Positions 16,208-23,715 of a stretch of DNA of 39,471 nucleotides are shown here, piece after piece. The first letter of the stretch is position 1, and the number at the start of each line of letters is the position of its first letter. Source of the stretch: Streptomyces kronopolitis. Its GTDB lineage: Bacteria; Actinomycetota; Actinomycetes; Streptomycetales; Streptomycetaceae. Under the pieces are notes generated by a model. That model was not told where the DNA came from. It was given only the letters and a program-made list of their open reading frames with translations, and made no database searches. The stretch is taken from contig NZ_BMND01000047.1 in the NCBI RefSeq assembly GCF_014646275.1, positions 1-39,471 on the forward strand, in the 5' to 3' direction. A program made the position numbers and the translations under genes.

Positions 16208-17200
16208 GTGTTCGGCAACTACCTGATCGGTCTGCGCGAGGGACTGGAAGCCAGTCTCGTGGTCTGCATTCTCATCGCCTATCTGGTCAAGACCGGCAGG
16301 CGGGAGGCGCTGCGCCCGGTCTGGATGGGCATCGCGCTCGCCGTGGTCCTGTCGTTCGCGTTCGGCGCGGCGCTGCAATTCGGCTCCGAGACCCTGACGT
16401 TCAAGGCGCAGGAGGCGCTCGGCGGCTCACTGTCGATCATCGCGGTGGGCCTGGTGACGTGGATGGTCTTCTGGATGCGGCGCACCGCGCGGCACCTGAA
16501 GAAGGAGCTGCACGGCAAGCTGGACGCGGCCCTCCGGATGGGCACCATGGCGCTGGTGGTCACCGCGTTCCTGTCGGTGGGCCGGGAGGGCCTGGAGACC
16601 GCGCTGTTCATCTGGACCGCGGCCCAGTCCGCCGACGACGGGGTGCGGCCGCTGGTCGGCGCGCTGCTGGGGCTGCTGACGGCGGTGGCGCTGGGCTGGC
16701 TGTTCTACCGCGGTGCGGTGCGGATCAACCTGGCGAAGTTCTTCACCTGGACCGGCGGCATGCTGGTGGTGGTCGCGGCGGGCGTGCTGGCGTACGGCTT
16801 CCACGACCTTCAGGAGGCGGACGTCCTGCCGGGGCTGACCTCCCAGGCGTTCGACATCAGCGCGCAGATCCCGGCCGACAGCTGGTACGGCACCCTGCTG
16901 AAGGGCATCCTCAACTTCCAGCCGGACCCGACGGTTCTTCAGGTCACGGTGTGGGCTCTGTATCTGATCCCCACCCTCCTGTTCTTCTTCGCCCCCGGTA
17001 GGGTGTCGCCGAATCGTGCCACCCCGGCGGCCAGCCCGTCCGACCGGGTCGCCCCGAAGGAGCCCGAGCCCCATGACACGCAGGTCGCCGTTCCGGGTGC
17101 CCGCCACACTGACGTCGGCAGCGGCGGCGATGGTGATACTGAGCGGGTGCATGACGGTGCACGGCGAGAGGGAGATGCTGCCGGCGGTGTCGAAGGCTGA
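16208..17200 (+). CDS. efeU: EfeU, FTR1-family high-affinity iron permease
   Basis: This polytopic membrane protein has seven or so hydrophobic segments and the two iron-transfer motifs REGLE, at residues 10-14 and 126-130, that define the FTR1/EfeU family. GTG at 16208 follows a GAAGGAAGGGAAGG purine run. The family core ends near FFFAPGR (about residue 265). The frame then runs on for about 65 residues of low-complexity, hydrophilic sequence and ends inside the next gene, overlapping it by 128 bases. That tail is probably unconserved. It is the third gene of the iron-regulated efe operon. Confidence 0.93.
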   Translation: MFGNYLIGLREGLEASLVVCILIAYLVKTGRREALRPVWMGIALAVVLSFAFGAALQFGSETLTFKAQEALGGSLSIIAVGLVTWMVFWMRRTARHLKKELHGKLDAALRMGTMALVVTAFLSVGREGLETALFIWTAAQSADDGVRPLVGALLGLLTAVALGWLFYRGAVRINLAKFFTWTGGMLVVVAAGVLAYGFHDLQEADVLPGLTSQAFDISAQIPADSWYGTLLKGILNFQPDPTVLQVTVWALYLIPTLLFFFAPGRVSPNRATPAASPSDRVAPKEPEPHDTQVAVPGARHTDVGSGGDGDTERVHDGARREGDAAGGVEG

Positions 17201-18062
17201 CGGCGCCAAGGCGCTCAAGCACTTCACCGAGGGCTTCAACGAGGCCAACCGTCAGCTGAACCCGCAGCTCAATCCCTCGTTCGAGGGGGGCGCGCTGCTC
17301 GCCATCGACCAGGCCGGGATAAAGGCGGCGCACGCCGTCCGGCCGCAGGGCAACCCGGGCTTCCGGGCGCTGGAGTTCACGGACGCGCAGTTCACGGTGC
17401 CCCAGCAGAAGGGCTGGCCGAAGTACTTCATCGCGAACGCGGCCAGCAACCGCAAGAACGCCGCCGGCCGGTTCACCCGCTGGTTCCTGGTGTTCAGCCG
17501 CGACGGCATCGACGAGAAGTGGCGCGCGGTGTATCTGGCGACGTTCCCGGGGAACAAGGCGCCGGAGCTGAAGACGGACAGGAACGGCTACGCGGAGGCG
17601 GTGCCGGCCGGTGCGGACTCCGGTCTGGCGGTCGCCCCCGGCGAGCTGAGCCGCAGCTACGCGGACTACCTCAACACCGGCAAGGGAGCCGTCTTCGCCC
17701 CCGGCCGGGAGACCGACGGCTGGCGGGCGCGGCGCGCGAAGGACGCCAACCGTCCCGGCGTGCGCATCATGTGGGACGACACCGCCGCGAACTATCCGCC
17801 GGTGTCGCTGCGCACGAAGGACGGCGGTGCGCTGGTGTTCTTCTCGACCGTCTACCACCAGCAGAAGACGGTGTTCGCCGGCGCGACGATCACGGTCTCG
17901 GGGGCGCTGAAGGGCCTCCTGGAGGGCCCGCCGAAGAAGACCAACCGGATGGGCTTCACCACCGTCTCCGGCCAGACGGTGACGGTGCCGCCCAAGAGCG
18001 CCGGCGGGAAGGTCGCGGTGCTGAACCGGATCGAGGCGAAGACGTCGGTGCGGCCGCTGTAG
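17073..18062 (+). CDS. conserved actinomycete lipoprotein
   Basis: This 329-aa protein has a signal peptide with a lipobox ending LSGC (cysteine 26). The body contains the repeated-looking stretches FTEGFNEANRQLNPQ and FTRWFLVFSRDGIDEKWRAVYL, with no enzyme motif I recognise. Known Streptomyces homologues are annotated only as lipoproteins. ATG at 17073 has AAGGAG about 10 bases upstream and is fully inside the efeU reading frame's 3' end, so it is probably co-transcribed with efeOBU. Whether it helps iron uptake is inference from position alone. Confidence 0.8.
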   Translation: MTRRSPFRVPATLTSAAAAMVILSGCMTVHGEREMLPAVSKADGAKALKHFTEGFNEANRQLNPQLNPSFEGGALLAIDQAGIKAAHAVRPQGNPGFRALEFTDAQFTVPQQKGWPKYFIANAASNRKNAAGRFTRWFLVFSRDGIDEKWRAVYLATFPGNKAPELKTDRNGYAEAVPAGADSGLAVAPGELSRSYADYLNTGKGAVFAPGRETDGWRARRAKDANRPGVRIMWDDTAANYPPVSLRTKDGGALVFFSTVYHQQKTVFAGATITVSGALKGLLEGPPKKTNRMGFTTVSGQTVTVPPKSAGGKVAVLNRIEAKTSVRPL

Positions 18063-18102
18063 CCGCCGTCCGCAAAACCGCTCGGAGCGGAACTCGGAGC
18101 GG

Positions 18103-18134
18103 AAGGGGCCGTCGGGGTGACCCGGCGGCCCTTC
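18103..18134. terminator. probable terminator after the efe operon
   Basis: An imperfect GC-rich stem of about 12-14 bp with G-T pairs (CCGTCGGG with CCCGGCGG at its core) has the loop GTGA. It lies 40 bases after the lipoprotein stop. Confidence 0.5.
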
Positions 18135-18188
18135 GGCGTACGGAAGGGCCCGTACCGGACGCCGTGGACGGCGGGGCGGGCGGGCCGT

Positions 18189-18932
18189 TCAGCGGCCGAT
18201 CGGCCAGGCCGCCGCTTCGTGGTGGTGGGGCTCGCGGTCGTTGAACGCGGCGCAGGCGTCGGTGAGCGACTCCAGCAGCGTCAGCGGGTCGGGCAGCGGC
18301 AGCTCCGGGCCGCGCAGCCAGCTCACCGCGGGCTGCTCGCCGGGCAGCGCCGAGGGCGGCAGCAGCACATAGCTGCCGCGGCAGTGCCAGCGCAGCCCCG
18401 GGTGCTCGTCCATGGTCTCGGGGTGGCAGTCCAGCTCACAGGGCCACCACTCGTCCTCGTCGTCCGGGGTGCCGCGGGTGGCGGTGAAGAAGAGCATCCG
18501 GCCGTTGAAGCCGGCGCCGCTGAGGGTGATCGGCCCGACGTCGATGCCCGCCGCGTCCAGCCGCCCCAGGGCGCTGCGGCCCGCCTCGACGGGGACGTCC
18601 AGCACATCGTGGGTGATGCCGGTGGCGGTGACGAAGTTGGCCTGCGGGAGGGTGCGGACCCAGGCGGCGACCTTGTCGCGGTCGGTGGTGGCGACGGTCT
18701 GCCAGCCGAAGGAGATGGGGTGGCGGGCGGGGGTGGGACAGCCGATGCGTTCACAGGAACAGCCGTAGCCGGAGGGATGCGCCGCCGGGGCCACCGGGAA
18801 GCCGGCGTCGACCGCCGCCCGCAGCAGGTCCTCGCGGCTGCGCGCAGCCGCTGATCCCGTGTCCGTATCGCCGCCGTCCGATCCGCTCTTCGGCCGGCGC
18901 AGCCACTGGGAGAACCTGCTCTTGCGTTCCAT
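18189..18932 (-). CDS. degenerate bifunctional primase/polymerase (Prim-Pol)-like protein
   Basis: This 247-aa protein resembles the N-terminal Prim-Pol domain of phage and plasmid primases: the opening REDLLRAAVDAGFPVAPAA, a possible zinc motif YGCSCERIGCPTPARHPISFGW, and a late WHCRGSYVLLPPSAL. The region that normally carries the acidic metal-binding pair reads HDVLDVPVEAG, so the catalytic DxD/DxE is not evident. This standalone form is common in Streptomyces chromosomes and is not proof of a mobile element. It may be a regulatory or DNA-binding relative. ATG at 18932 has GAGGGG about 6 bases upstream. It is convergent with the efe lipoprotein gene. Confidence 0.68.
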   Translation of the reverse strand: MERKSRFSQWLRRPKSGSDGGDTDTGSAAARSREDLLRAAVDAGFPVAPAAHPSGYGCSCERIGCPTPARHPISFGWQTVATTDRDKVAAWVRTLPQANFVTATGITHDVLDVPVEAGRSALGRLDAAGIDVGPITLSGAGFNGRMLFFTATRGTPDDEDEWWPCELDCHPETMDEHPGLRWHCRGSYVLLPPSALPGEQPAVSWLRGPELPLPDPLTLLESLTDACAAFNDREPHHHEAAAWPIGR

Positions 18933-19093
18933 CTATCCCCTCACTTCGAGCGGTGGTCTGGGATCAATGCTGCCACCATCCTGCGCCCGGGGTGACCGGT
19001 GTGGAGATCCGGGGTGCGGGAAAGGGAGACCAATACCGGCAATTCGGGTCATCGACGACGGGTCGGCGCGGCCGGCGGCGCCGGGCGGTGCGT

Positions 19094-19693
19094 TCAGTCG
19101 CGTGGCCGCAGACCGCCCAGTACCTGGTCGACGAGGGTGTCGACGTACTCGTGGGTCAGATCGCCGGTGCGCATCAGCCAGCGCTGTGAGAAGGGACTCA
19201 GCAGCATCTCGGTGGCGATCCGCACATCGACGCCGTCGGCCACCTCGCCCGCCTCCTGCGCCGCCCGCAGCCGGTCGGCGTAGACCTGGGTGCCGGGTTC
19301 CATCAGCCGCGCGACGAAGGTACGGGACAGCTCCTCGTCGTTGGCGCCGGCGGCCGCGAGGGCGCGGTACGGGGCCTGGAACGCCGGGTCGTTGAATTCG
19401 TCGACGGTGGCACGCAGCACGGATTTGAGGTCCGTGGCCAGGTCGCCGGTGTCCGGCAGCCCCTGCGCGGAGTAGTCGTCGACGCCGGCGGTGAAGGCGT
19501 CCAGCAGGACGGCGGCCTTGGAGGGCCACCAGCGGTAGATCGTCTGCTTGCCGACCCCGGCCCGGGAGGCGATGCCCTCGATCGTGAGCTTGTCGTAGCC
19601 CACCTCGCCGACCAGGGCGAGGGCGGCATCGAAGATCGCCCGGCGGGAGCGTTCGCTGCGGCGGGAAGAGTCGGGGGCTGTTTTGTCGGCCAT
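19094..19693 (-). CDS. TetR-family transcriptional regulator
   Basis: This 199-aa repressor has the TetR helix-turn-helix at about residues 18-64 (RAIFDAALALVGEVGYDKLTIEGIASRAGVGKQTIYRWW) and a TetR_C-type ligand domain containing LRAAQEAGEVADGVDVRIATEMLLSPFSQRW. The ATG at 19693 has no Shine-Dalgarno. TAGACT lies 7 bases upstream, which suggests a leaderless mRNA. It faces a 58-aa DUF6243 gene across a 136-base region filled with GAGACG dyads and direct repeats, which are the natural candidates for autoregulatory operators. Ligand unknown. Confidence 0.9.
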   Translation of the reverse strand: MADKTAPDSSRRSERSRRAIFDAALALVGEVGYDKLTIEGIASRAGVGKQTIYRWWPSKAAVLLDAFTAGVDDYSAQGLPDTGDLATDLKSVLRATVDEFNDPAFQAPYRALAAAGANDEELSRTFVARLMEPGTQVYADRLRAAQEAGEVADGVDVRIATEMLLSPFSQRWLMRTGDLTHEYVDTLVDQVLGGLRPRD

Positions 19694-19700
19694 GCGGGGA

Positions 19701-19706
19701 AGTCTA
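19701..19706 (-). promoter_or_regulatory. -10 box for leaderless tetR transcript
   Basis: TAGACT ends 7 bases before the tetR ATG on the minus strand. The GAGACG operator half-sites begin at the position expected for its -35 region. Confidence 0.5.
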
Positions 19707-19718
19707 GCGAGGGAGAGG

Positions 19719-19790
19719 CGAGACGTATCGTCTTGACGAGACGAGACGTATCGCTCATGATGGAGATCGCGCGAGACGGCCCGTCTCGCG
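19719..19790. repeat. TetR operator array between tetR and the DUF6243 gene
   Basis: The 12-mer CGAGACGTATCG occurs at 19719-19730 and 19742-19753. The first copy extends into the dyad AGACG-TAT-CGTCT. A perfect 10-bp dyad (CGCGAGACGG, one base, then its complement) lies at 19770-19790. All share GAGACG. The second 12-mer lies inside the spacer of the plus-strand promoter TTGACG (19734-19739) with CATGAT (19756-19761). Confidence 0.65.
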
Positions 19791-19829
19791 TAGAGGAAGC
19801 AGAGGAAAGCGACGAGGAAGGGGAATTCC

Positions 19830-20006
19830 ATGAGCAAGGGAAATGCCGGGGGGATGCTCGGGGTCGGCGGTACCCGCGCCAAGCTCTCGCGCGGCGCGCT
19901 GCGTGGCGGCGGCGCCGCTGACCGCGGCGGCCCGGGGCGGTCCGAGGCCCGGGAACGGCGCAGTGAACTGCTGCGCAAGTTCCAGGAGCGGGCGCAGGAG
20001 AAGTGA
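19830..20006 (+). CDS. small basic DUF6243-family protein
   Basis: This 58-aa protein reads MSKGNAGGMLGVGGTRAKLS and then RGALRGGG, a Gly/Arg-rich middle, and a charged helix SELLRKFQERAQEK. The opening is characteristic of the DUF6243 family of small Streptomyces proteins. No function is known. ATG at 19830 follows GGAAGGGG. The gene is expressed divergently from tetR and its promoter is covered by the GAGACG repeats, so it is the probable TetR target. It is short and easily missed by gene finders. Confidence 0.75.
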   Translation: MSKGNAGGMLGVGGTRAKLSRGALRGGGAADRGGPGRSEARERRSELLRKFQERAQEK

Positions 20007-20049
20007 GCCGCGGACCGCTGGACGGTGGCGTGAAATCCCGTCAGCCGGG

Positions 20050-21006
20050 TCAGGGTTGTGGGGGCCAGGGGTCGCCCCAGGTGGTGTCGCGGGCGCGGCG
20101 GTAGTCGGTGCCGTGGCGTTTGGTGACCGTGGTGCGGTCGAGGCCGTCCGTGGTGCACAGGTCCAGGAGGACCTGGCCCTTGCGGAGTTGGGGCTTGCGG
20201 GTGACGCGGGCGGGGGCGGGGGCCGCGTCGAGGGTGGTGGCGGCGACGTAGCTGAACTTCTCGTCCTCGTACGGCAGGGAGCCGCCCTTGACCTGGCGGT
20301 GGAGGGAGGAGCGGCTGACCCGGGCGGCGAAGTGGCACCAGTCTTCGCCGGGGACGATCGGGCAGGTGTCGCCGTGCGGGCAGGGGGCGACGATGCGCAG
20401 CCCGGCCTCGGTGAGCTGGGTGCGGGCCTCGCGGATGCGGAGGTAGCCGTCGGGGGTGCCGGGCTCGATGAGGACGACCGCGCGGGCGGTGGCCGCGGCG
20501 GCGACGACGGCCCGGCGGTCCTCGGGGCGGAGTTCGCCCAGGACGTAGGAGACGGTGACCAGGTCCGTGCCGGGCGGCACCGTGAGGCCGTCGCCGATCG
20601 TCCCGCGCTGCCAGCGGGTGTCGGGCAGGATGCCGTCGGCGAGCTCCCGGCCCAGGTCGAGGGCGGGCTGCGCCCAGTCCAGGACCGTGCTGCGCGGGCC
20701 GTCCCAGGTGGCGGCGGTGGCCCAGGTGGCGGCGCCGGTGCCGCCGCCGATGTCCAGATGGGTGGCCGGGGACCAGTCGGGGACGCGGGCGGCGAAGGCG
20801 GCCAGGGCGGCGCGTACCGCCTCGAAGGTGGCCGGCATGCGGTAGGCGGCGTACGCGGCGACATCGGCGCGGTCCCGCAGCACCGGGGCGTCGGTGGGGG
20901 TGCGGCCCCGGTAGTTGCTGATCAGCCGGTCCACCGCCTGCGCGGCCCGGGTGGGCGGCAGGCCGTCGAGCAGGCCCGCCAGGGCGGCGCGCAGTTCCTC
21001 GTGCAT
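20050..21006 (-). CDS. Rsm22-family (METTL17-like) SAM-dependent methyltransferase
   Basis: This 318-aa protein has a SAM-binding motif HLDIGGGTGAATWA (83-96) followed by the Rsm22-typical SYVLGELRPEDR. Four cysteines (C209 and C215 in APCPHGDTCP, C224 in EDWCHF, C284 in LLDLCTTDG) match the iron-sulfur cluster ligands described for METTL17 relatives. Rsm22 proteins are ribosome-associated and bind the small-subunit rRNA; catalytic activity is uncertain in many members. There is no Shine-Dalgarno, but TAGAAT lies 7 bases before the ATG, so the mRNA is probably leaderless. It lies downstream of the serine hydrolase gene on the same strand. Confidence 0.85.
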   Translation of the reverse strand: MHEELRAALAGLLDGLPPTRAAQAVDRLISNYRGRTPTDAPVLRDRADVAAYAAYRMPATFEAVRAALAAFAARVPDWSPATHLDIGGGTGAATWATAATWDGPRSTVLDWAQPALDLGRELADGILPDTRWQRGTIGDGLTVPPGTDLVTVSYVLGELRPEDRRAVVAAAATARAVVLIEPGTPDGYLRIREARTQLTEAGLRIVAPCPHGDTCPIVPGEDWCHFAARVSRSSLHRQVKGGSLPYEDEKFSYVAATTLDAAPAPARVTRKPQLRKGQVLLDLCTTDGLDRTTVTKRHGTDYRRARDTTWGDPWPPQP

Positions 21007-21013
21007 GGCCCGA

Positions 21014-21019
21014 ATTCTA
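21014..21019 (-). promoter_or_regulatory. -10 box for leaderless Rsm22-like gene
   Basis: TAGAAT ends 7 bases before the ATG at 21006 on the minus strand, with no Shine-Dalgarno in between. Confidence 0.5.
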
Positions 21020-21056
21020 CGGGGCGCCGCGGACCGCCCGGCCGGGCCCGCCCCGC

Positions 21057-22193
21057 TCAGGCGCCGCGGGCCACCGCGCGGGCCAGCCGGGTGGCGGCCG
21101 CGGCGCGCGGCGCGCTGCCGCCGTCGCGGCGGCGGGGGTGGACGGTGTTGGCGAGCAGGATCAGGAACGTGTCGGTGGCGCGGTCCAGGACCAGGCTGGT
21201 GCCGGTGAAGCCGGTGTGTCCGGCCGCGCCGCGGCCCGCCAACTCGCCCATGAAATACGGCTGGTCGACGGCGAAGCCGAGGCCGGGCGCGTCGAGCAGG
21301 GTGGCGACCGCGTCCGGGCCGAGGATGCGGGTGGTGCCGTAGGTGCCGCCGTCGAGCAGGGTGCGGCACAGCACGGCCAGGTCCTGGGCGGTGGCGAAGA
21401 GGCCCGCGTGGCCGGCCACCCCGCCCAGTGCCCAGGCGTTCTCGTCGTGCACCTCGCCGCGGACCATCCCGCGGTCCGCCTTGGCCCAGGGCCGCCGCTG
21501 GTCCTCGGTGGCCGCCACGCCCTGCGGGGCCAGCGGGCCGTAGGAGGTGCTGGACATGCCCAGCGGGCCGGTGATGCCGTCGTGGACGAGGGCGTCCAGC
21601 CGGTGCCCGGTGCGGTGCTCCAGGACGAGCTGGAGGGCGATGAGGTTGAGGTCCGAGTAGCGGTGGCCGGCGCCGGGGCGGCCACTGGGCGACGCCGCCT
21701 CCGCCCACAGCAGCGCGAGTTGGGCGGCGCGTCCGCGGTGGTCGTGGAACGGCAGCTCGGGGGCGAGGCCGGAGGTGTGGGTCAGCAGATGGCGGACGGT
21801 GATGCCGGGGGCGAAGGCGGGCAGGTCGGCCCGTACCTCGTCGTCCAGGGCCAGCCGGCCGCGTTCGATCTGCTGGACCGCCGCGATCGAGGTGAAGAGC
21901 TTGCTGAGCGAGGCCAGGTCGAAGACCGTGCCGACCCGCATCGGCTCCCACCGGTCGCGCGGCAGGTCGATGCCGCGGTCCCGTTCGGGGTCGTACGCCC
22001 GGTAGCGCAGCGCCCAGCCCGCGGCGGCCTCGGCGACGACGAGCGGGCCGCGGCCGGCCAGCACCACCGCGCCGGGGCACCAGGGCGGGCGGCCCTCGGG
22101 CAGCGCCCGCACCCCGCGGACCAGCCGTTCGACCCAGGCGGGATCGAGCCCCGCCCGGGCCGGTGTGCCGTAGGTGAGTCTCGGTGCGTTCAG
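21057..22193 (-). CDS. serine hydrolase, class C beta-lactamase/esterase family
   Basis: The active-site motif is SLSK (S68-K71 counting from the GTG at 22112), in FDLASLSKLFTS. YSD in HRYSDLNLIAL is the usual YxN variant, and HTGFTG replaces the KTG box. There is no signal peptide, so it is cytoplasmic and probably cleaves an ester or peptide rather than a lactam antibiotic. Conventional starts give GTG at 22112, but the frame carries family-like sequence further upstream (LNAPRLTYGTPARAGLDPAW). That points to initiation at CTG 22193, which overlaps the preceding MFS stop as CTGA, with AGGA 7 bases upstream. The start is therefore uncertain; the region 21057-22112 is secure. Confidence 0.8.
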   Translation of the reverse strand: MNAPRLTYGTPARAGLDPAWVERLVRGVRALPEGRPPWCPGAVVLAGRGPLVVAEAAAGWALRYRAYDPERDRGIDLPRDRWEPMRVGTVFDLASLSKLFTSIAAVQQIERGRLALDDEVRADLPAFAPGITVRHLLTHTSGLAPELPFHDHRGRAAQLALLWAEAASPSGRPGAGHRYSDLNLIALQLVLEHRTGHRLDALVHDGITGPLGMSSTSYGPLAPQGVAATEDQRRPWAKADRGMVRGEVHDENAWALGGVAGHAGLFATAQDLAVLCRTLLDGGTYGTTRILGPDAVATLLDAPGLGFAVDQPYFMGELAGRGAAGHTGFTGTSLVLDRATDTFLILLANTVHPRRRDGGSAPRAAAATRLARAVARGA

Positions 22194-23512
22194 AGCCTGG
22201 TCCTCTCGCCGGACGTGCTCGCGGTGCTCTCCCCCCTACGCTGCCACGGTCGGCACAGTCCCAGGAAGCTGACGAGCGCCAGGACGGCGCACGAGAGCTG
22301 TACGAGCGCCATCGGTACGGCCGTCCGCTCCCCCGCGATGCCCACCAGCGGGGAGGCCACCGAGCCCAGGAGGAAGGTGGAGGTGCCCAGCAGGGCGGAG
22401 GCGGAGCCGGCCGCGTGCGGGGTGCGCAGCAGCGCCTGGGTGTTGGTGCTGGGCAGCACCAGGCCCATCGCGGCCATCAGGACGAAGAGGCCGGCGGCGG
22501 TCGGGACCAGGCCGACGTGGCCGAAAACCCCCGAGGACATCGCGAGCAGCGCGGCCGCGGCGAGCGCGACCACGCCCAGTCCGGTGCCCAGCACGGCGTC
22601 GAGCCGGACCCGGCCCACCAAGAGCTTGCCGTTGATCTGGCCGAGCACCACCAGTCCCACGGAGTTGAGGCCGAAGAGCAGGCTGAAGGTCTGCGGGGAG
22701 GCGCCGTAGATCTCCTGGACGACGAACGGCGAGGCGGAGATGTAGGCGAAGAGGGCGGCGAAGGCGAAGGCGCCGACCAGGAGGTAGCCGGCGAAGACCC
22801 GGTCGGCGAGCAGGTCGCGCATGGTGCGCAGGGCCGCGCCGAGGCCGCCGGGGTGCCGGCGCTCCGGCGGGAGGGTCTCCGCCAGCCGGCGCCAGACGAC
22901 GAGGGTGAGCGCCACCCCGACGGCGGTGAGCACGACGAAGACGCCCCGCCAGTCGGTGATCCGCAGGATCTGGCCGCCGATGAGCGGCGCGACGACGGGT
23001 GCCACCCCGGAGATCAGCATCAGGGTGGAGAAGAAGCGGGCCATCGCGACGCCGTCGTAGAGATCGCGGACCATGGCCCGGGCGATGACGATGCCCGCGG
23101 CGCCGGCCAGTCCCTGCAACAGGCGGAAGGCGATGAGGACTTCGGCGTTGGTGGCGACGGCGCACAGGGCGGTCGCCAGGACGTAGATCACCATGCCGGC
23201 CAGCAGCGGGCGCCGGCGGCCCCACTTGTCGCTCATCGGCCCGACGATCATCTGCCCCAGGGCCATGCCCGCCAGGCAGGTGGTGAGGGTGAGCTGGACG
23301 GTGGCGGCCGGGCTGTGCAGGGCGGCGGTCACCTGCGGCAGCGCCGGCAGATACATGTCCATGGAGAGCGGCGGGACCGCCGTGAGTCCGCCGAGGACGA
23401 GGGTGACGAGGAGGCTGGTGCGGCGGGCCGCGGCGGGTGCTGCCGGCGCGGCCCGCTCGGCTATGGCGGGCAGGTCCTTGGTCTCGGCCGTACCGGGGCC
23501 GGGCTCCGTCAT
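22190..23512 (-). CDS. Bcr/CflA-family MFS multidrug exporter
   Basis: This 440-aa transporter has about twelve membrane segments. The Bcr/CflA opening LSMDMYLPALPQVTAAL is followed by GQMIVGPMSDKWGRRRPLLAG (motif A) and the downstream motif RFLLQGL-like AFRLLQGLAGAAGIVIARAMVRDLY. The N-terminal 32 residues are a hydrophilic Ala/Pro-rich tail. ATG at 23512 has GGAGAG upstream; a GTG at 23524 is an alternative. It is translationally coupled (CTGA) to the serine hydrolase gene, so the pair may handle one compound by export and hydrolysis, which is inference only. Confidence 0.92.
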   Translation of the reverse strand: MTEPGPGTAETKDLPAIAERAAPAAPAAARRTSLLVTLVLGGLTAVPPLSMDMYLPALPQVTAALHSPAATVQLTLTTCLAGMALGQMIVGPMSDKWGRRRPLLAGMVIYVLATALCAVATNAEVLIAFRLLQGLAGAAGIVIARAMVRDLYDGVAMARFFSTLMLISGVAPVVAPLIGGQILRITDWRGVFVVLTAVGVALTLVVWRRLAETLPPERRHPGGLGAALRTMRDLLADRVFAGYLLVGAFAFAALFAYISASPFVVQEIYGASPQTFSLLFGLNSVGLVVLGQINGKLLVGRVRLDAVLGTGLGVVALAAAALLAMSSGVFGHVGLVPTAAGLFVLMAAMGLVLPSTNTQALLRTPHAAGSASALLGTSTFLLGSVASPLVGIAGERTAVPMALVQLSCAVLALVSFLGLCRPWQRRGESTASTSGERTRL

Positions 23513-23703
23513 GGGTCTCTCCACGGGTCATCGAGGGCTGCACCATGGTGGCACGCGCGCGGCGGCGTACGGCGGGTTCCGGACCGGTCCCTTGGGCGGA
23601 GGACGGGCGTCCGGTGGTCGTAGGACCCGCGGCCGGGGGCGCGCCGGCGCGTACGCGAGCGCACCGGACTCCGCCGGACAAACACGGTGCCGCCCCGCCT
23701 TCG

Positions 23704-23709
23704 TAGGAT
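23704..23709 (+). promoter_or_regulatory. -10 box for leaderless DUF4429 gene
   Basis: TAGGAT is followed by 6 bases and the ATG at 23716; no Shine-Dalgarno is present. Confidence 0.6.
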
Positions 23710-23715
23710 TCGGGC

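Noticed and set aside
18189..18932. Plasmid or phage replication gene marking a mobile element
   Set aside because: No integrase, repeats or other replication genes flank it; this form is common in Streptomyces chromosomes.
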